A stretch of 64,000 nucleotides of DNA from Saccharopolyspora sp. SCSIO 74807 (GCF_037023755.1 NZ_CP146100.1:6540501-6604500); one strand, 5' to 3'. Shown: positions 41,588-50,577, counted from the stretch's first letter. Program-made: numbers and translations. The notes: a model not told the origin generated them from the sequence alone.

Positions 41588-43276
41588 TCACCCGGTGGCG
41601 GTGATCCGGTCCGCAGGCGGCGGCACGATGCCCGGGTGCGCGCCGAGGTATCCCAGCAGCGCGTCCAGATCGACCGGGCCACCGGTCACGTCGGTGCCCT
41701 CGGTGAAGCCGCTGAAGCCGTCGCCGCCGCCCGCCAGGAAGTTGTTCACCGCGACGCGGTAGGTCGCGCCCGGATCAACGGGTTCGCCCGCGATGGCCAG
41801 ATCGGACACCTTGGACCCGGCGGGCGCGGATTCCGAGTAGGCGTAGTGCAAAGTGGACGAAATCTGCAGCATCGTCGCGCCGTCGCCCTGCCACTGCTGC
41901 TCCAGCACGTTCTTCAACTGCGCGCCGGTGAGCGTCATGGTCTGCATGGTGTTGCCGAACGGCTGCACGGCGAACGCTTCGCCGTAGGTGATCACGCCGT
42001 CACCTTCGCCGTTCGCCGACGACCGGTGCGGCAGGTCGGCGCGGATTCCGCCGGGGTTGGTCAGCGCCACCTGCGCGCCGGTCCCCTTGGTGGCTTCCAT
42101 CTGGGCGTCGGCGATGAGGTCGCCGAGCGTGGTTTCCCCGGACGGCGCGGGATCGCGGCTCAAGTCGCCGGTGGCGGTGCCCACTTCGCGGTTCGCGATC
42201 GGGGCGGCTTTGGTCTTGGCTTCGTCGACCAGCGCGGCGGTTTCCGGGTCGGGTGCGATGTCGCGGCTGACGATTTCGTTGCGCGCCTTGGTCTTGTCCC
42301 GCACGACGTCGCCGGTTCGGTGGTTGATGCTCAGGTCCATCGTGGACAGCAGACGCCCGTAGGAAGCGCCTTGCACGACCGGGCGCGGATCGCCGGCCGG
42401 GTCGTCGACGGTGCAGTTGTACTGCTGGTGGCTGTGCGCGGTGAACAGCGCGTCGACCTTCGGCGAGGCGGCCGCCGCGACGCGAGTGGCCGGTCCTTCC
42501 GGGGCCACCGCACAGGAATCCGGCCCGCCGCCTGCGGCTTCGTCGCCCTGGTGCATCAGCACGACCTGCGCTTTGACCCCGAGTCGGTCGAGCGCTTCGG
42601 CGGTGCGGTCGATGGCGGCGACCTCGTCGCCGAACTCCAGGCCCGCCACCGCGTCCGGGCTCACCGACTGCGGCAGGTCGTGCAGCGTCACGCCGATGAT
42701 CCCGATGGGCACACCGCCGGAGCGCTGCACGCTGAACGGCAGCAGCGCGGGCCTACCGTCCGCAAAGGACACATTCGCACCCAGGGTCGGGAAATCGGCA
42801 CCGTCGAAGGAATCCCGGAACGCGCAGCCGTCCTCGGGGTGGCACCCGCCGCGCTGCATCCGCTGCAGCTCGGGGTAGCCCTCGTCGAATTCGTGGTTGC
42901 CGACGACTTGGGCGCGCACGTCCTGCGAGTTGAGGAATTCGACGGTCGGTTCGTCGTGGAACAGCGCGGATTCCACCGGCGATGCGCCCACGCTGTCCCC
43001 GGCCGAGAGCACCAGCGAGTTCGGCACCTCCGCGCGCAGCCGGTCGATGTGCGCGGCGAGGTAGGCGGCACCGCCCGCCGGGACGCTCGTCCCGTCCGCC
43101 AGCTCGACCTCGCCGGATGATCCGGACGGCGCCGCGAGGTTGCCGTGCAGGTCGTTGAACGTGATCAACCGCACCTCGGTGTCGGCGGGCGCTGCCTGCG
43201 CGGGCAGCGCCGTTCCGAAGGTGACCAAGCACGCGGCGACCGCGACGGCGGCGCTGCGCACGCGACATGCGCGCAT
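41588..43276 (-). CDS. Secreted 5'-nucleotidase/2',3'-cyclic phosphodiesterase (UshA-like)
   Basis: The protein is 562 residues. A Sec signal peptide (residues 1-28, ending PAQA-AP) precedes the metallophosphatase domain with LITFNDLHGNL, LSAGDSVGASP, VVGNHEFDEG and a late HSHQ motif. The C-terminal 5'-nucleotidase domain binds the nucleoside and contains NPGGIRADL and QPFGNTMQTMTLTGAQL. It releases phosphate and nucleosides from extracellular nucleotides. ATG 43276 has GGAGGA 7 bases upstream. Two palindromic repeats lie just upstream of it. Confidence 0.9.
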   Translation of the reverse strand: MRACRVRSAAVAVAACLVTFGTALPAQAAPADTEVRLITFNDLHGNLAAPSGSSGEVELADGTSVPAGGAAYLAAHIDRLRAEVPNSLVLSAGDSVGASPVESALFHDEPTVEFLNSQDVRAQVVGNHEFDEGYPELQRMQRGGCHPEDGCAFRDSFDGADFPTLGANVSFADGRPALLPFSVQRSGGVPIGIIGVTLHDLPQSVSPDAVAGLEFGDEVAAIDRTAEALDRLGVKAQVVLMHQGDEAAGGGPDSCAVAPEGPATRVAAAASPKVDALFTAHSHQQYNCTVDDPAGDPRPVVQGASYGRLLSTMDLSINHRTGDVVRDKTKARNEIVSRDIAPDPETAALVDEAKTKAAPIANREVGTATGDLSRDPAPSGETTLGDLIADAQMEATKGTGAQVALTNPGGIRADLPHRSSANGEGDGVITYGEAFAVQPFGNTMQTMTLTGAQLKNVLEQQWQGDGATMLQISSTLHYAYSESAPAGSKVSDLAIAGEPVDPGATYRVAVNNFLAGGGDGFSGFTEGTDVTGGPVDLDALLGYLGAHPGIVPPPADRITATG

Positions 43277-43354
43277 CCGATTGTCCTCCCACCCACCAGT
43301 GATCCACCGGACATTCTGCCGCCACCCCTCCCCCGAATCCACCCTCTCTTTTCG

Positions 43355-43405
43355 GAGTGAACGGCCTGTTCGTCCCACTAGATTGGTCGAGCGGTCCGTT
43401 CACTC
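43355..43405. repeat. Palindromic intergenic repeat, copy 1
   Basis: The unit starts GAGTGAACGG and ends CCGTTCACTC, a perfect 10-bp terminal inverted repeat, with the inner sequence CTAGATTGGTCGAGCGGT. It is one of two copies within 170 bases and resembles small REP-like or MITE-like elements. Confidence 0.8.
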
Positions 43406-43475
43406 CTCGCGAACCCGGCAGTTGCCGCGCGCCCGACACGCCCGCACATCCCCATTCCGAGCAGCTTCGATCCGG

Positions 43476-43524
43476 GTGAACGACCTGTTGGTCCGGCTAG
43501 ATTGGTCGAGCGGTCCGTTCACTC
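43476..43524. repeat. Palindromic intergenic repeat, copy 2
   Basis: The unit runs from GTGAACGACCTGTTGG to GAGCGGTCCGTTCACTC and shares the core CTAGATTGGTCGAGCGGTCC with copy 1. It differs at about five positions, mainly in the left arm. Confidence 0.8.
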
Positions 43525-43694
43525 GGAGATGTGCGGCGGATGGCCTGGCGTGTCCGGCAGGGTGCGGGCACCGCCAGGAGCAGGGTGCGGTGACCGCCGG
43601 GGCGGGCGGCCGGTCATCGGCGGCGGGCGGCGACACGCGGAGTCTTGGGGTGCGGGAGAGGACTCGGCCCAACATGTAGTGTGGCCGCGCTGAT

Positions 43695-43893
43695 GGTCAC
43701 CGGGGTGCCCGGTGGGACAACAGGGAACCCGGTGCGAATCCGGGACTGCCCCGCAGCGGTGAACGGGAACGACCGCCGTCACCACCTCCCCGGGTGGTGC
43801 AGCACTGGACGCCCGAGGCGTCCGGGAAGCGACGGCCAGTAGGTCCGGCGCGACGACGCCGGCTGCTCGTGAGTCCGAAGACCTGCCATCGGT
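43695..43893 (+). promoter_or_regulatory. Cobalamin (adenosylcobalamin) riboswitch
   Basis: Conserved blocks appear in the right order: GGGAACCCGGTGCGAATCC, then GGGACTGCCCCGCAGCGGTG, the B12-box-like GCGACGGCCAGTAGG and the closing GAGTCCGAAGACCTGCC. It lies 130 bases upstream of nrdA. In Streptomyces coelicolor a riboswitch in the same place turns off the class I nrd operon when vitamin B12 is available, so the B12-dependent class II enzyme is used instead; the same logic is likely here. Confidence 0.9.
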
Positions 43894-44025
43894 GCGCGCA
43901 CGAGGGGTGCGCGCTGTCCGGGACCTCGCGGGCGGGTCGCGCGGACGTGCGGTGCTGCGCGCCGCTGTCCCCGCGCGCTCGTCGACGGCCCCGGGCTGGT
44001 GTCCGAGCTTGCGAGGAGACAGCCA

Positions 44026-46542
44026 GTGACCCGATCACCCATCGCCCCAGCATCCACACAGCACGCAGCATCCGCGCAGGCGGCAGCACCCGCGCAGGCC
44101 CCGGAACGGACCGCCGCCGCGCCGCCCGACCTCGAAGTGACCGGCCCGGACGGCACCCGGCACCGGCTGGACTGGTCCCGGGTCAGCACCGTCGTGGAGC
44201 AAGCCTGCACGGGATTGTCCGATGTGGACTCCGCACGAGTGCTGCGCGAGGTCCGCCGCACGCTCTACGACGGGATGCGCGCGGCCGAACTGGCCGAGTC
44301 GCTCACCATGTCCGCCCGCACTCTGGTCGAGAGCGAACCGAACTATTCCCTGGTCACCGCACGCCTGCTGCTGGACGAGCTGCGCCGCGAGGCGCTCAGC
44401 GCGCTGCACGGCGCGCCCCGGCAGGCCGACCAGGTCCAGATGCGCGAGCACTACCCGTCCTACTTCGCCGCGTACGTCGGCCGCGGTGTCGAGCTGGGGC
44501 AGCTGGACCCCGAGCTGGCGCGCTTCGACCTGGACCGGCTCGGCGCGGCGCTGGACGCCGACCGGGACACCACGTTCGGTTTCCTGGGCCTGCGCACGCT
44601 TTACGACCGTTACCTGCTGCACGACGGCGGCGTCCGCTTCGAGCTGCCGCAGGCGTTCTTCATGCGCGTCGCGATGGGTCTGGCGCTGCAGGAAGACGAT
44701 CGCGAGGCGCGCGCCATCGAGTTCTACGACCTGCTGTCGTCGTTCGACTTCATGTGCTCCACGCCGACGCTGTTCAACGCGGGAACCACCCGCCCGCAGC
44801 TGTCCTCCTGCTTCCTGACCACTGTGGACGATGACCTGCCGGGGATCTTCCACTCCGTGAGCAACAACGCGCTGCTGTCGAAGTACGCGGGCGGGCTGGG
44901 CAACGACTGGACCCCGGTGCGCGGAACCGGCGCGCACATCAGGGGGACCAACGGCAGCTCGCAGGGCGTCGTGCCGTTCCTGAAGATCGCCAACGACACG
45001 GCGGTAGCGGTCAACCAGGGCGGCAAGCGCAAGGGCGCCGTCTGCGCCTACCTGGAGACCTGGCACATCGACATCGAGGAATTCCTCGACCTGCGCAAGA
45101 ACACCGGCGACGACCGCCGCCGCACGCACGACATGAACACCGCCAACTGGGTGCCGGACGAGTTCATGCGCCGCGTGCACGCCGACGGCACCTGGACGTT
45201 GTTCTCCCCGGACGAGGTCCCGGACCTGCACGACCTCTACGGCGCGGAGTTCGCGCAGCGCTACCGCCACTACGAGGCCGCCGCCGAGCGCGGCGAGCTG
45301 AAGGTCTTCCGGCAGGTCGGAGCCGTGGACCTGTGGCGGCGGATGCTGACGATGCTGTTCGAGACCGGGCACCCGTGGATCACCTTCAAGGACCCGTGCA
45401 ACCTGCGCTCCCCGCAGCGGCACGCCGGCGTCGTGCACTCCTCCAACCTGTGCACCGAGATCACGCTCAACACCAGCTCGGACGAGGTCGCGGTGTGCAA
45501 CCTCGGCTCGATCAACCTGGCCCGCCACGTCACCCCGGACGGCATCGACCACGAGCGGCTGCGCGGCACCACGCGCACGGCGGTGCGGATGCTGGACAAC
45601 GTGATCGACGTGAACTTCTACACGATCCCGGAGGCGCGCAACTCGAACCTGCGGCACCGCCCGGTAGGGCTGGGGCTGATGGGCTTCTCGGACGCCCTGT
45701 TCGCCCAACGCATCCCGATGGCTTCGCAGCGGGCGGTGGAGTTCGCCGACCGCAGCATGGAGGAGATCAGCTTCCACGCCATCGCCGCCTCGAACGAGCT
45801 CGCCGTCGAGCGCGGTCGCTACGAGTCCTTCGACGGTTCCCTCTGGAGCCAGGGCGTGCTGCCGATCGACTCCCTGCGGCTGCTCGCGGAATCTCGCGGT
45901 GACGCCGATTTCGACCATTCGTCCACGATGGACTGGGACGCGTTGCGGGAACGCGTCCGCACCGGCGGGATGCGCAACTCCAACGTGATGGCCATCGCGC
46001 CGACGGCGACGATCTCGAACATCTGCGGCGTGGGCCAATCCATCGAACCGCTCTACCGCAACCTGTACGTCAAGTCCAACATGTCCGGCGACTTCACGGT
46101 GCTCAACGAGGACTTGGTGCGAGACCTGAAGACGGCCGGGTTGTGGGACGAGCAGATGGTGCGCGACCTGAAGTACTTCGACGGCGACCTCAGCCCCGTC
46201 GAACGCGTCCCCGCCGAATTGCGGGCGCTCTACGCCACCGCCTTCGAGATCGAGCCGCGCTGGCTGGTCTCGGCCGCCGCGCGCAGGCAGAAGTGGCTCG
46301 ACCAGGCGCAATCGCTGAACCTCTACTTGGCCGAACCCAGCGGCCGCAAGCTCGACGAGCTCTACCGCAGCGCGTGGCGAGCGGGACTGAAGACCACCTA
46401 CTACCTGCGGTCGGCCAGCGCCACGCACGTGGAGAAGAGCACCTTGCGAGGCACCGACGGCCGGCTCAACGCCGTCTCCCCCGCAGCCGCCGAAAGTCCA
46501 CAGTGCTCAGTCGAAGACCCGGAATGCGAGGCGTGCCAGTAA
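44026..46542 (+). CDS. nrdA: Ribonucleotide reductase class I, large subunit
   Basis: The protein is 838 residues. An N-terminal ATP-cone-like region (residues 35-120) is followed by the R1 barrel with SSCFLTTVDDDLPGIFHS, HSSNLCTEITLN, the IAPTATISNI region and the C-terminal redox pair CEACQ. It reduces ribonucleoside diphosphates using the radical made by NrdB. GTG 44026 is chosen because GAGGAG lies 8 bases upstream; longer frames lack a ribosome site. The partner NrdB has class Ic features, so this is probably a class Ic large subunit. Confidence 0.93.
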   Translation: MTRSPIAPASTQHAASAQAAAPAQAPERTAAAPPDLEVTGPDGTRHRLDWSRVSTVVEQACTGLSDVDSARVLREVRRTLYDGMRAAELAESLTMSARTLVESEPNYSLVTARLLLDELRREALSALHGAPRQADQVQMREHYPSYFAAYVGRGVELGQLDPELARFDLDRLGAALDADRDTTFGFLGLRTLYDRYLLHDGGVRFELPQAFFMRVAMGLALQEDDREARAIEFYDLLSSFDFMCSTPTLFNAGTTRPQLSSCFLTTVDDDLPGIFHSVSNNALLSKYAGGLGNDWTPVRGTGAHIRGTNGSSQGVVPFLKIANDTAVAVNQGGKRKGAVCAYLETWHIDIEEFLDLRKNTGDDRRRTHDMNTANWVPDEFMRRVHADGTWTLFSPDEVPDLHDLYGAEFAQRYRHYEAAAERGELKVFRQVGAVDLWRRMLTMLFETGHPWITFKDPCNLRSPQRHAGVVHSSNLCTEITLNTSSDEVAVCNLGSINLARHVTPDGIDHERLRGTTRTAVRMLDNVIDVNFYTIPEARNSNLRHRPVGLGLMGFSDALFAQRIPMASQRAVEFADRSMEEISFHAIAASNELAVERGRYESFDGSLWSQGVLPIDSLRLLAESRGDADFDHSSTMDWDALRERVRTGGMRNSNVMAIAPTATISNICGVGQSIEPLYRNLYVKSNMSGDFTVLNEDLVRDLKTAGLWDEQMVRDLKYFDGDLSPVERVPAELRALYATAFEIEPRWLVSAAARRQKWLDQAQSLNLYLAEPSGRKLDELYRSAWRAGLKTTYYLRSASATHVEKSTLRGTDGRLNAVSPAAAESPQCSVEDPECEACQ

Positions 46543-46583
46543 GGCATCCGCACCCCTCACCGAGCTGAACTCCTGGAGTGAGC

Positions 46584-47654
46584 ATGACCTCCCTGCGAAC
46601 CGACACCACCGGCCTCGGCGAGATCGACCGCGCCGCAGGCCGCGTCGACGCCGACGACAAGTCGATGATCAACGCGCGCGCCGACGTCAACCAGCTGCTA
46701 CCGATGAAATACGGCTGGGCGTGGGAGAAATACCTCGCCGGCTGCAACAACCACTGGATGCCGACCGAGGTGTCCATGCACGCCGACATCGCGCTGTGGC
46801 GCTCCCGCGACGGTCTCACCGACGACGAGCGGCTGATGCTCAAGCGCAACCTCGGCTTCTTCGCCACCGCCGAATCCTTGGTGGCCAACAACATCGTGCT
46901 CGCCGTGTACCGGCACATCACCAATCCGGAGTGCCGCCAATACCTGCTGCGCCAGGCCTTCGAGGAAGCGGTGCACACGCACACCTTCCAGTACATCTGC
47001 GAAAGCCTCGGCCTCGACGAGGGCGAGCTGTTCAACGCCTACCGCGAGATCCCGTCCATTTCGGACAAGGATGCCTGGGCGCTGCGCTACACCCAGCACT
47101 TGGAAGACCCGCAGTTCGCCACCGGCGGCCAGCAGCGCGATCAGGCGTTCCTGCGCGACCTGATCGCCTTCTACGTGATCTTCGAAGGCATGTGGTTCTA
47201 CACCGGCTTCGCGCAGATCCTCGCGCTGGGCAGGCGGAACAAGATGGTCGGCATCGCCGAGCAGTACCAGTACATCCTGCGCGACGAGTCGATCCACCTG
47301 AACTTCGGCATCGACTGCATCAACCAGATCAAGCTGGAGAACCCGCAGTTGTGGGCACCCGAGTTCCAGGCAGAGGTGCGCGGGATGCTCACCGAGGCCT
47401 GCGAGCTGGAGGTCGCCTACGGCCGCGACACGATGCCGCGCGGCATCCTCGGCCTCAACGCCGAACTCTGCGAGCAGTACATGCATTTCATCACCAACCG
47501 CCGCTGCGTCCAATTGGGACTGGATCCGGTTTTCCCCGCGGCGGAGAACCCGTTCCCGTGGATGTCCGAGGCGATGGACCTCAAAAAGGAGAAGAACTTC
47601 TTCGAAACCCGAGTCACCGAGTACCAGTCCGGCGCCTCCCTGAGCTGGGACTGA
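46584..47654 (+). CDS. nrdB: Ribonucleotide reductase class I, small subunit, class Ic type
   Basis: The protein is 356 residues. The metal ligands are visible: Glu97 in [12 protein letters not shown], Glu128 and His131 in [12 protein letters not shown], and a later E-x-x-H in [10 protein letters not shown]. The residue four after His131 is Phe135, where class Ia and Ib proteins have the radical Tyr, and the first ligand is Glu instead of Asp. Both are hallmarks of class Ic proteins (Chlamydia trachomatis), which use a manganese-iron centre instead of a tyrosyl radical. ATG 46584 has GGAG 5 bases upstream and follows nrdA by 41 bases under the same riboswitch. Confidence 0.93.
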   Translation: MTSLRTDTTGLGEIDRAAGRVDADDKSMINARADVNQLLPMKYGWAWEKYLAGCNNHWMPTEVSMHADIALWRSRDGLTDDERLMLKRNLGFFATAESLVANNIVLAVYRHITNPECRQYLLRQAFEEAVHTHTFQYICESLGLDEGELFNAYREIPSISDKDAWALRYTQHLEDPQFATGGQQRDQAFLRDLIAFYVIFEGMWFYTGFAQILALGRRNKMVGIAEQYQYILRDESIHLNFGIDCINQIKLENPQLWAPEFQAEVRGMLTEACELEVAYGRDTMPRGILGLNAELCEQYMHFITNRRCVQLGLDPVFPAAENPFPWMSEAMDLKKEKNFFETRVTEYQSGASLSWD

Positions 47655-47666
47655 CGGGCTCCCTTC

Positions 47667-47706
47667 GAGCGCGACCCCGTCCCCGCACCGCAGGGGACGG
47701 GGCGCT
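47667..47706. terminator. Hairpin between convergent nrdB and siderophore-binding genes
   Basis: CCCCGTCCCC and GGGGACGGGG form a perfect 10-bp stem around an 8-base loop, extended below by GAGCG/CGCTC. It has no T run on either strand but sits exactly between the two converging genes and probably slows both transcripts. Confidence 0.6.
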
Positions 47707-48698
47707 CAACCCGGTGCGGCAGCTTCGAGCTGGTCGGCGAGTCCGGTCATGATGCCCGCATAGCTCGCGTAGCTGCACGGCGCGACCGCGTGCCATTCGA
47801 CGAACCGGTCGTGCGCGGCGGCTTCCTGCGCGGCGAACACCGGATTGCGCTTCATCTCCGACGGCGGCAACGAAGCCGGTCTGGTGTCCCACATCAGCAC
47901 ATCCCCGCGGTAGGACCCGGCGTTCTCCCAGGACAACCGCTCGAAGTACCCGCCACCGCCGGTGTCCGGACGCGCGGGCGCCTGGATCGGCAGTCCGAGC
48001 TCCCGCACGTAGTAGTCCAGGTCGGGGTTGCGCGCTGGCACCACGACGAAGAATTCCTGCTTGGTGCCACCGATCGCGAGGATGCTGCGGTGCTGCTCCC
48101 GCATCCGCGCCCCGATCCTGCGCAACCGTTGCGCGGCCGCGTGAAATCGGGCCTCGTCCGCGCGCATCCGCTCCGAGTCCACATCGGACCCGAGCGCGCG
48201 GGCGAGTTCGCGGTAGGCCCCGATCGTCTCCGGCAGCGACCTGCCGGACTGCTCGATGCCGACGGTCGCCGCGATCGACCGCGCCTGCCGCTCCTGCTCG
48301 ACGGTCAGGTGCCACAACCCCTCGAACTCCGCGTACTTGCCGCTGACCAGCAGGTCCGGCCGCAACGCCGCGGTGCGTTCCATGTCCAGCTCGCCGTATC
48401 CGGGTCCGGTGACATCGATGACCCGGCGCGGATCGATGCTGCCGGCCTCCGGCTCGGTGCTGCCGTCGTCGCGCACCAGCGGGCCGAAGGTGCCCACCAC
48501 CGGCACGCCGAAGTCGTTCAGCGCGCCCGCCGCGGAGACCTGTGCGATGATCCGCCGCGGCACGGCGCCGCTGGTAGCCCGCACACCCCGGTCGTCCACG
48601 AAGGACCATCCGGGCGCGCTGCCGCCGTCCGGTGCGGAGCAACCCGCCAGCGCACCCAGGGACAGCCCCAGCCCGAGCACGCGCCGCCGACTCACCAT
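47706..48698 (-). CDS. Siderophore/iron ABC transporter substrate-binding lipoprotein
   Basis: The protein is 330 residues. The N-terminus MVSRRRVLGLGLSLGALAGC has a lipobox with Cys near residue 20 and a twin-arginine-like RRR, so it is a membrane-anchored lipoprotein, possibly Tat-exported. The rest matches FepB/FhuD-like periplasmic-binding proteins (GYGELDMERTAALRPDLLV). It should bind a ferric siderophore or haem. ATG 48698 has GGAGGA 5-6 bases upstream. An iron box covers the promoter shared with the divergent gene. No permease or ATPase is adjacent. Confidence 0.85.
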   Translation of the reverse strand: MVSRRRVLGLGLSLGALAGCSAPDGGSAPGWSFVDDRGVRATSGAVPRRIIAQVSAAGALNDFGVPVVGTFGPLVRDDGSTEPEAGSIDPRRVIDVTGPGYGELDMERTAALRPDLLVSGKYAEFEGLWHLTVEQERQARSIAATVGIEQSGRSLPETIGAYRELARALGSDVDSERMRADEARFHAAAQRLRRIGARMREQHRSILAIGGTKQEFFVVVPARNPDLDYYVRELGLPIQAPARPDTGGGGYFERLSWENAGSYRGDVLMWDTRPASLPPSEMKRNPVFAAQEAAAHDRFVEWHAVAPCSYASYAGIMTGLADQLEAAAPG

Positions 48699-48714
48699 CA
48701 CGTCCTCCAACCGT

Positions 48715-48733
48715 TGAGGTTAGGCTAGCCTAC
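48715..48733. promoter_or_regulatory. Iron box (IdeR/DmdR operator) between divergent iron genes
   Basis: TGAGGTTAGGCTAGCCTAC matches the actinobacterial iron-box consensus TTAGGTTAGGCTAACCTAA at 16 of 19 positions and is partly palindromic (TAGGCTAGCCTA). It would repress both divergent genes when iron is plentiful. Confidence 0.85.
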
Positions 48734-48764
48734 GTAGGCCCCGATAGGCGAAGGGTTTCCGGCG

Positions 48765-49697
48765 ATGGCCCGACGGCAGGACGTCCCCCGTCCGCAGTAC
48801 GTGGTGTTCCAGGCGCGCGTGGCGCGCGTGCGACGACTCGGCCCGAGCTTCACCCGCATCACGTTCACCGGCGACGACCTGCACAGATTCGGCATCGGCG
48901 GACTCGACCAGCGGATCAAGCTGATGCTGCCGCAGCCCGGCCGCACCATCGCCGACCTGCCGGACGGACCGGACTGGTACCCGCGCTGGCAGGCGATGCC
49001 GGACGAGGTGCGCCCCACGCTGCGCACCTACACCGTGCGCGCGCACCGGCCGGAGGCCGCCGAGCTGGACATCGACTTCGTGCTGCACGGAGTCGACGCC
49101 GGCCACGGCGGACCGGCCTCGACCTGGGCGGCGACGGCCGCGCCGGGCGACGAGGCCGGCCTGCTCGGACCGGACCGGCCCGGCAGCGGACCCATGTGGG
49201 GCTGCGAATGGTCCCCGCCGCGCTCCGCCCATCGGCTGGTGCTCGCCGGGGACGAGACCGCGGTGCCCGCGATGGCGGCCATCGTGGAGTCGCTGCCCGC
49301 CGACGCCCGCGGCGTGGTCTGCGCCGAAGTGCCCACCGTGGACGACATCCAGACCTGGGAGGGCCCGCGGAACGTGGAGATCCGCTGGCTGGTGCGGCGG
49401 CGCCCGACCGGCTGGCTGCCGCACGGCGCGCTGCTGGAGGACTCGGTTTCGGCCGCGCTGTCCGAGTTCAGCGCCAGCGGCGGGGACTGCGCCACCGCGC
49501 TCGAAGACGTCGACGTCGACTCCGCGACGCTGTGGGATGTGCCGCAGGAGACGACCGCGGCGACCGCCCGGCTCTACGGCTGGCTGGCCGGCGAAGCCTC
49601 CGTGATCAAGCGGCTGCGGCGGCTGATGGTGCAGGACCACCAGGTACCGCGGGGCGCGGTGGCGTTCATGGGCTACTGGCGCGCGGGGCGCAGCTGA
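48765..49697 (+). CDS. Siderophore-interacting protein (FAD-dependent ferric reductase)
   Basis: The protein is 310 residues. The FAD-binding barrel contains PTLRTYTVRAH, the RxYT motif near residue 88, and the NAD-like domain contains HRLVLAGDETAVPAMAAIVE near 165. The C-terminal Trp-rich end (MGYWRAG) is typical of ViuB/SIP proteins. It releases iron from siderophores by reduction in the cytoplasm. ATG 48765 has a weak AAGGG site. It is expressed from the divergent iron-box promoter. Confidence 0.9.
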   Translation: MARRQDVPRPQYVVFQARVARVRRLGPSFTRITFTGDDLHRFGIGGLDQRIKLMLPQPGRTIADLPDGPDWYPRWQAMPDEVRPTLRTYTVRAHRPEAAELDIDFVLHGVDAGHGGPASTWAATAAPGDEAGLLGPDRPGSGPMWGCEWSPPRSAHRLVLAGDETAVPAMAAIVESLPADARGVVCAEVPTVDDIQTWEGPRNVEIRWLVRRRPTGWLPHGALLEDSVSAALSEFSASGGDCATALEDVDVDSATLWDVPQETTAATARLYGWLAGEASVIKRLRRLMVQDHQVPRGAVAFMGYWRAGRS

Positions 49698-49759
49698 GCC
49701 CGCATCACAACGACGACCTCTTGGCAGCCTCACCGGACGCATGTCAGGATCTTCTTGGT

Positions 49760-49778
49760 TTTGGTAAGGCTAACCTAA
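49760..49778. promoter_or_regulatory. Iron box upstream of haem oxygenase gene
   Basis: TTTGGTAAGGCTAACCTAA matches the consensus TTAGGTTAGGCTAACCTAA at 17 of 19 positions and lies 15 bases upstream of GTG 49793, so it should block expression in iron-rich cells. Confidence 0.87.
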
Positions 49779-49792
49779 CCACGGAGGTTCGA

Positions 49793-50479
49793 GTGTCACC
49801 CGCGCAGCAACCGGTCCGCAGTGATTTCGCCGGCCGCCTCCGGTCGGAGACCCGCACCGAGCACGAACACGTCCAAACCCTGCCCTTCCTGCGCGCCCTG
49901 ATCGCCGGCGAGCTGGAGGCCGACGCCTACGCGGTGATGCTCGCCCAGCACTACTTCGCCTACCAGGTCCTGGAATCGGCGGCCGAAGTGATGCGCAGCG
50001 ACGTCGTCGCCGGGCCGTTCGTCAGCGACCGGCTGCGCAGGCTGCCGCACCTGGAGACCGACCTGCACTACTACCTCGGCCCGGACTGGCGCGAAGTGAT
50101 CAGCGCCAGCGAGGCCACCGAGCGCTACTGCGAGCGGCTGCGCGAGGTGTGCTTCGACTGGCCCGGCGGGTTCGTGGCGCACCACTACACCCGTTGCCTG
50201 GCCGATCTCTCCGGCGGCGCCGTGATCCGCTCGGCGATGCAGCGCAGCCTGAACCCGCCGGACGGGCAGGGCTTCGCGTTCCTCACCTTCGACGACGTGC
50301 CCAGCCGCCCCCGGGTGCGCAACGCCTACCGGCTGCTGCTGGACACCGCAGGCTGGGACTCGCGGGAGCAGAAGCGGATCACCGCCGAGGTCCGGCTGGC
50401 GTACCACTTGAACACCGAGGTCTTCACCGACCTGGGACGCAGGCTGCCACCGCGGATCCCGCGGCAGCGCGGTGCGTGA
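49793..50479 (+). CDS. Biliverdin-producing haem oxygenase
   Basis: The protein is 228 residues. The proximal haem-ligand region is RSETRTEHEHVQTLPF near residue 20, and the distal glycine helix region LADLSGGAVI is near 140, both standard in HmuO-type enzymes. It opens haem to release iron, carbon monoxide and biliverdin. GTG 49793 has GGAGG about 6 bases upstream. With its own iron box, it belongs to the same iron-starvation regulon as its left neighbours. Confidence 0.88.
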   Translation: MSPAQQPVRSDFAGRLRSETRTEHEHVQTLPFLRALIAGELEADAYAVMLAQHYFAYQVLESAAEVMRSDVVAGPFVSDRLRRLPHLETDLHYYLGPDWREVISASEATERYCERLREVCFDWPGGFVAHHYTRCLADLSGGAVIRSAMQRSLNPPDGQGFAFLTFDDVPSRPRVRNAYRLLLDTAGWDSREQKRITAEVRLAYHLNTEVFTDLGRRLPPRIPRQRGA

Positions 50480-50538
50480 CCCGGGGTGCCGCAGCACGAC
50501 GAGTGGTCCGGGGATGCGGGGAGCAACCCCGCGCGGGG

Positions 50539-50577
50539 GCCGGGGCGATGCGGGAGGCGAATCGGCATCGCCCCGGC
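50539..50577 (+). terminator. Strong hairpin downstream of haem oxygenase
   Basis: GCCGGGGCGATGC and GCATCGCCCCGGC form a perfect 13-bp stem with a 13-base loop, starting 59 bases after the stop. There is no T run, so it is a likely but not classical terminator. Confidence 0.55.

Larger units (their letters stand above)
43277..44025. promoter_or_regulatory. Divergent control region of 5'-nucleotidase and nrdAB
   Basis: About 750 bases holding two related 50-bp palindromic repeats (43355-43405 and 43476-43524), a cobalamin riboswitch (43695-43893), a GC-rich 8-bp-stem hairpin without a T run (43894-43914), and an SD GAGGAG just before GTG 44026. No reading frame of normal composition is present. 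Confidence 0.75.

Noticed and set aside
43355-43524. Palindromic pair considered as ends of an insertion sequence
   Set aside because: Only about 70 bases separate the copies, no transposase frame is present, and the copies are direct repeats, not inverted ends.
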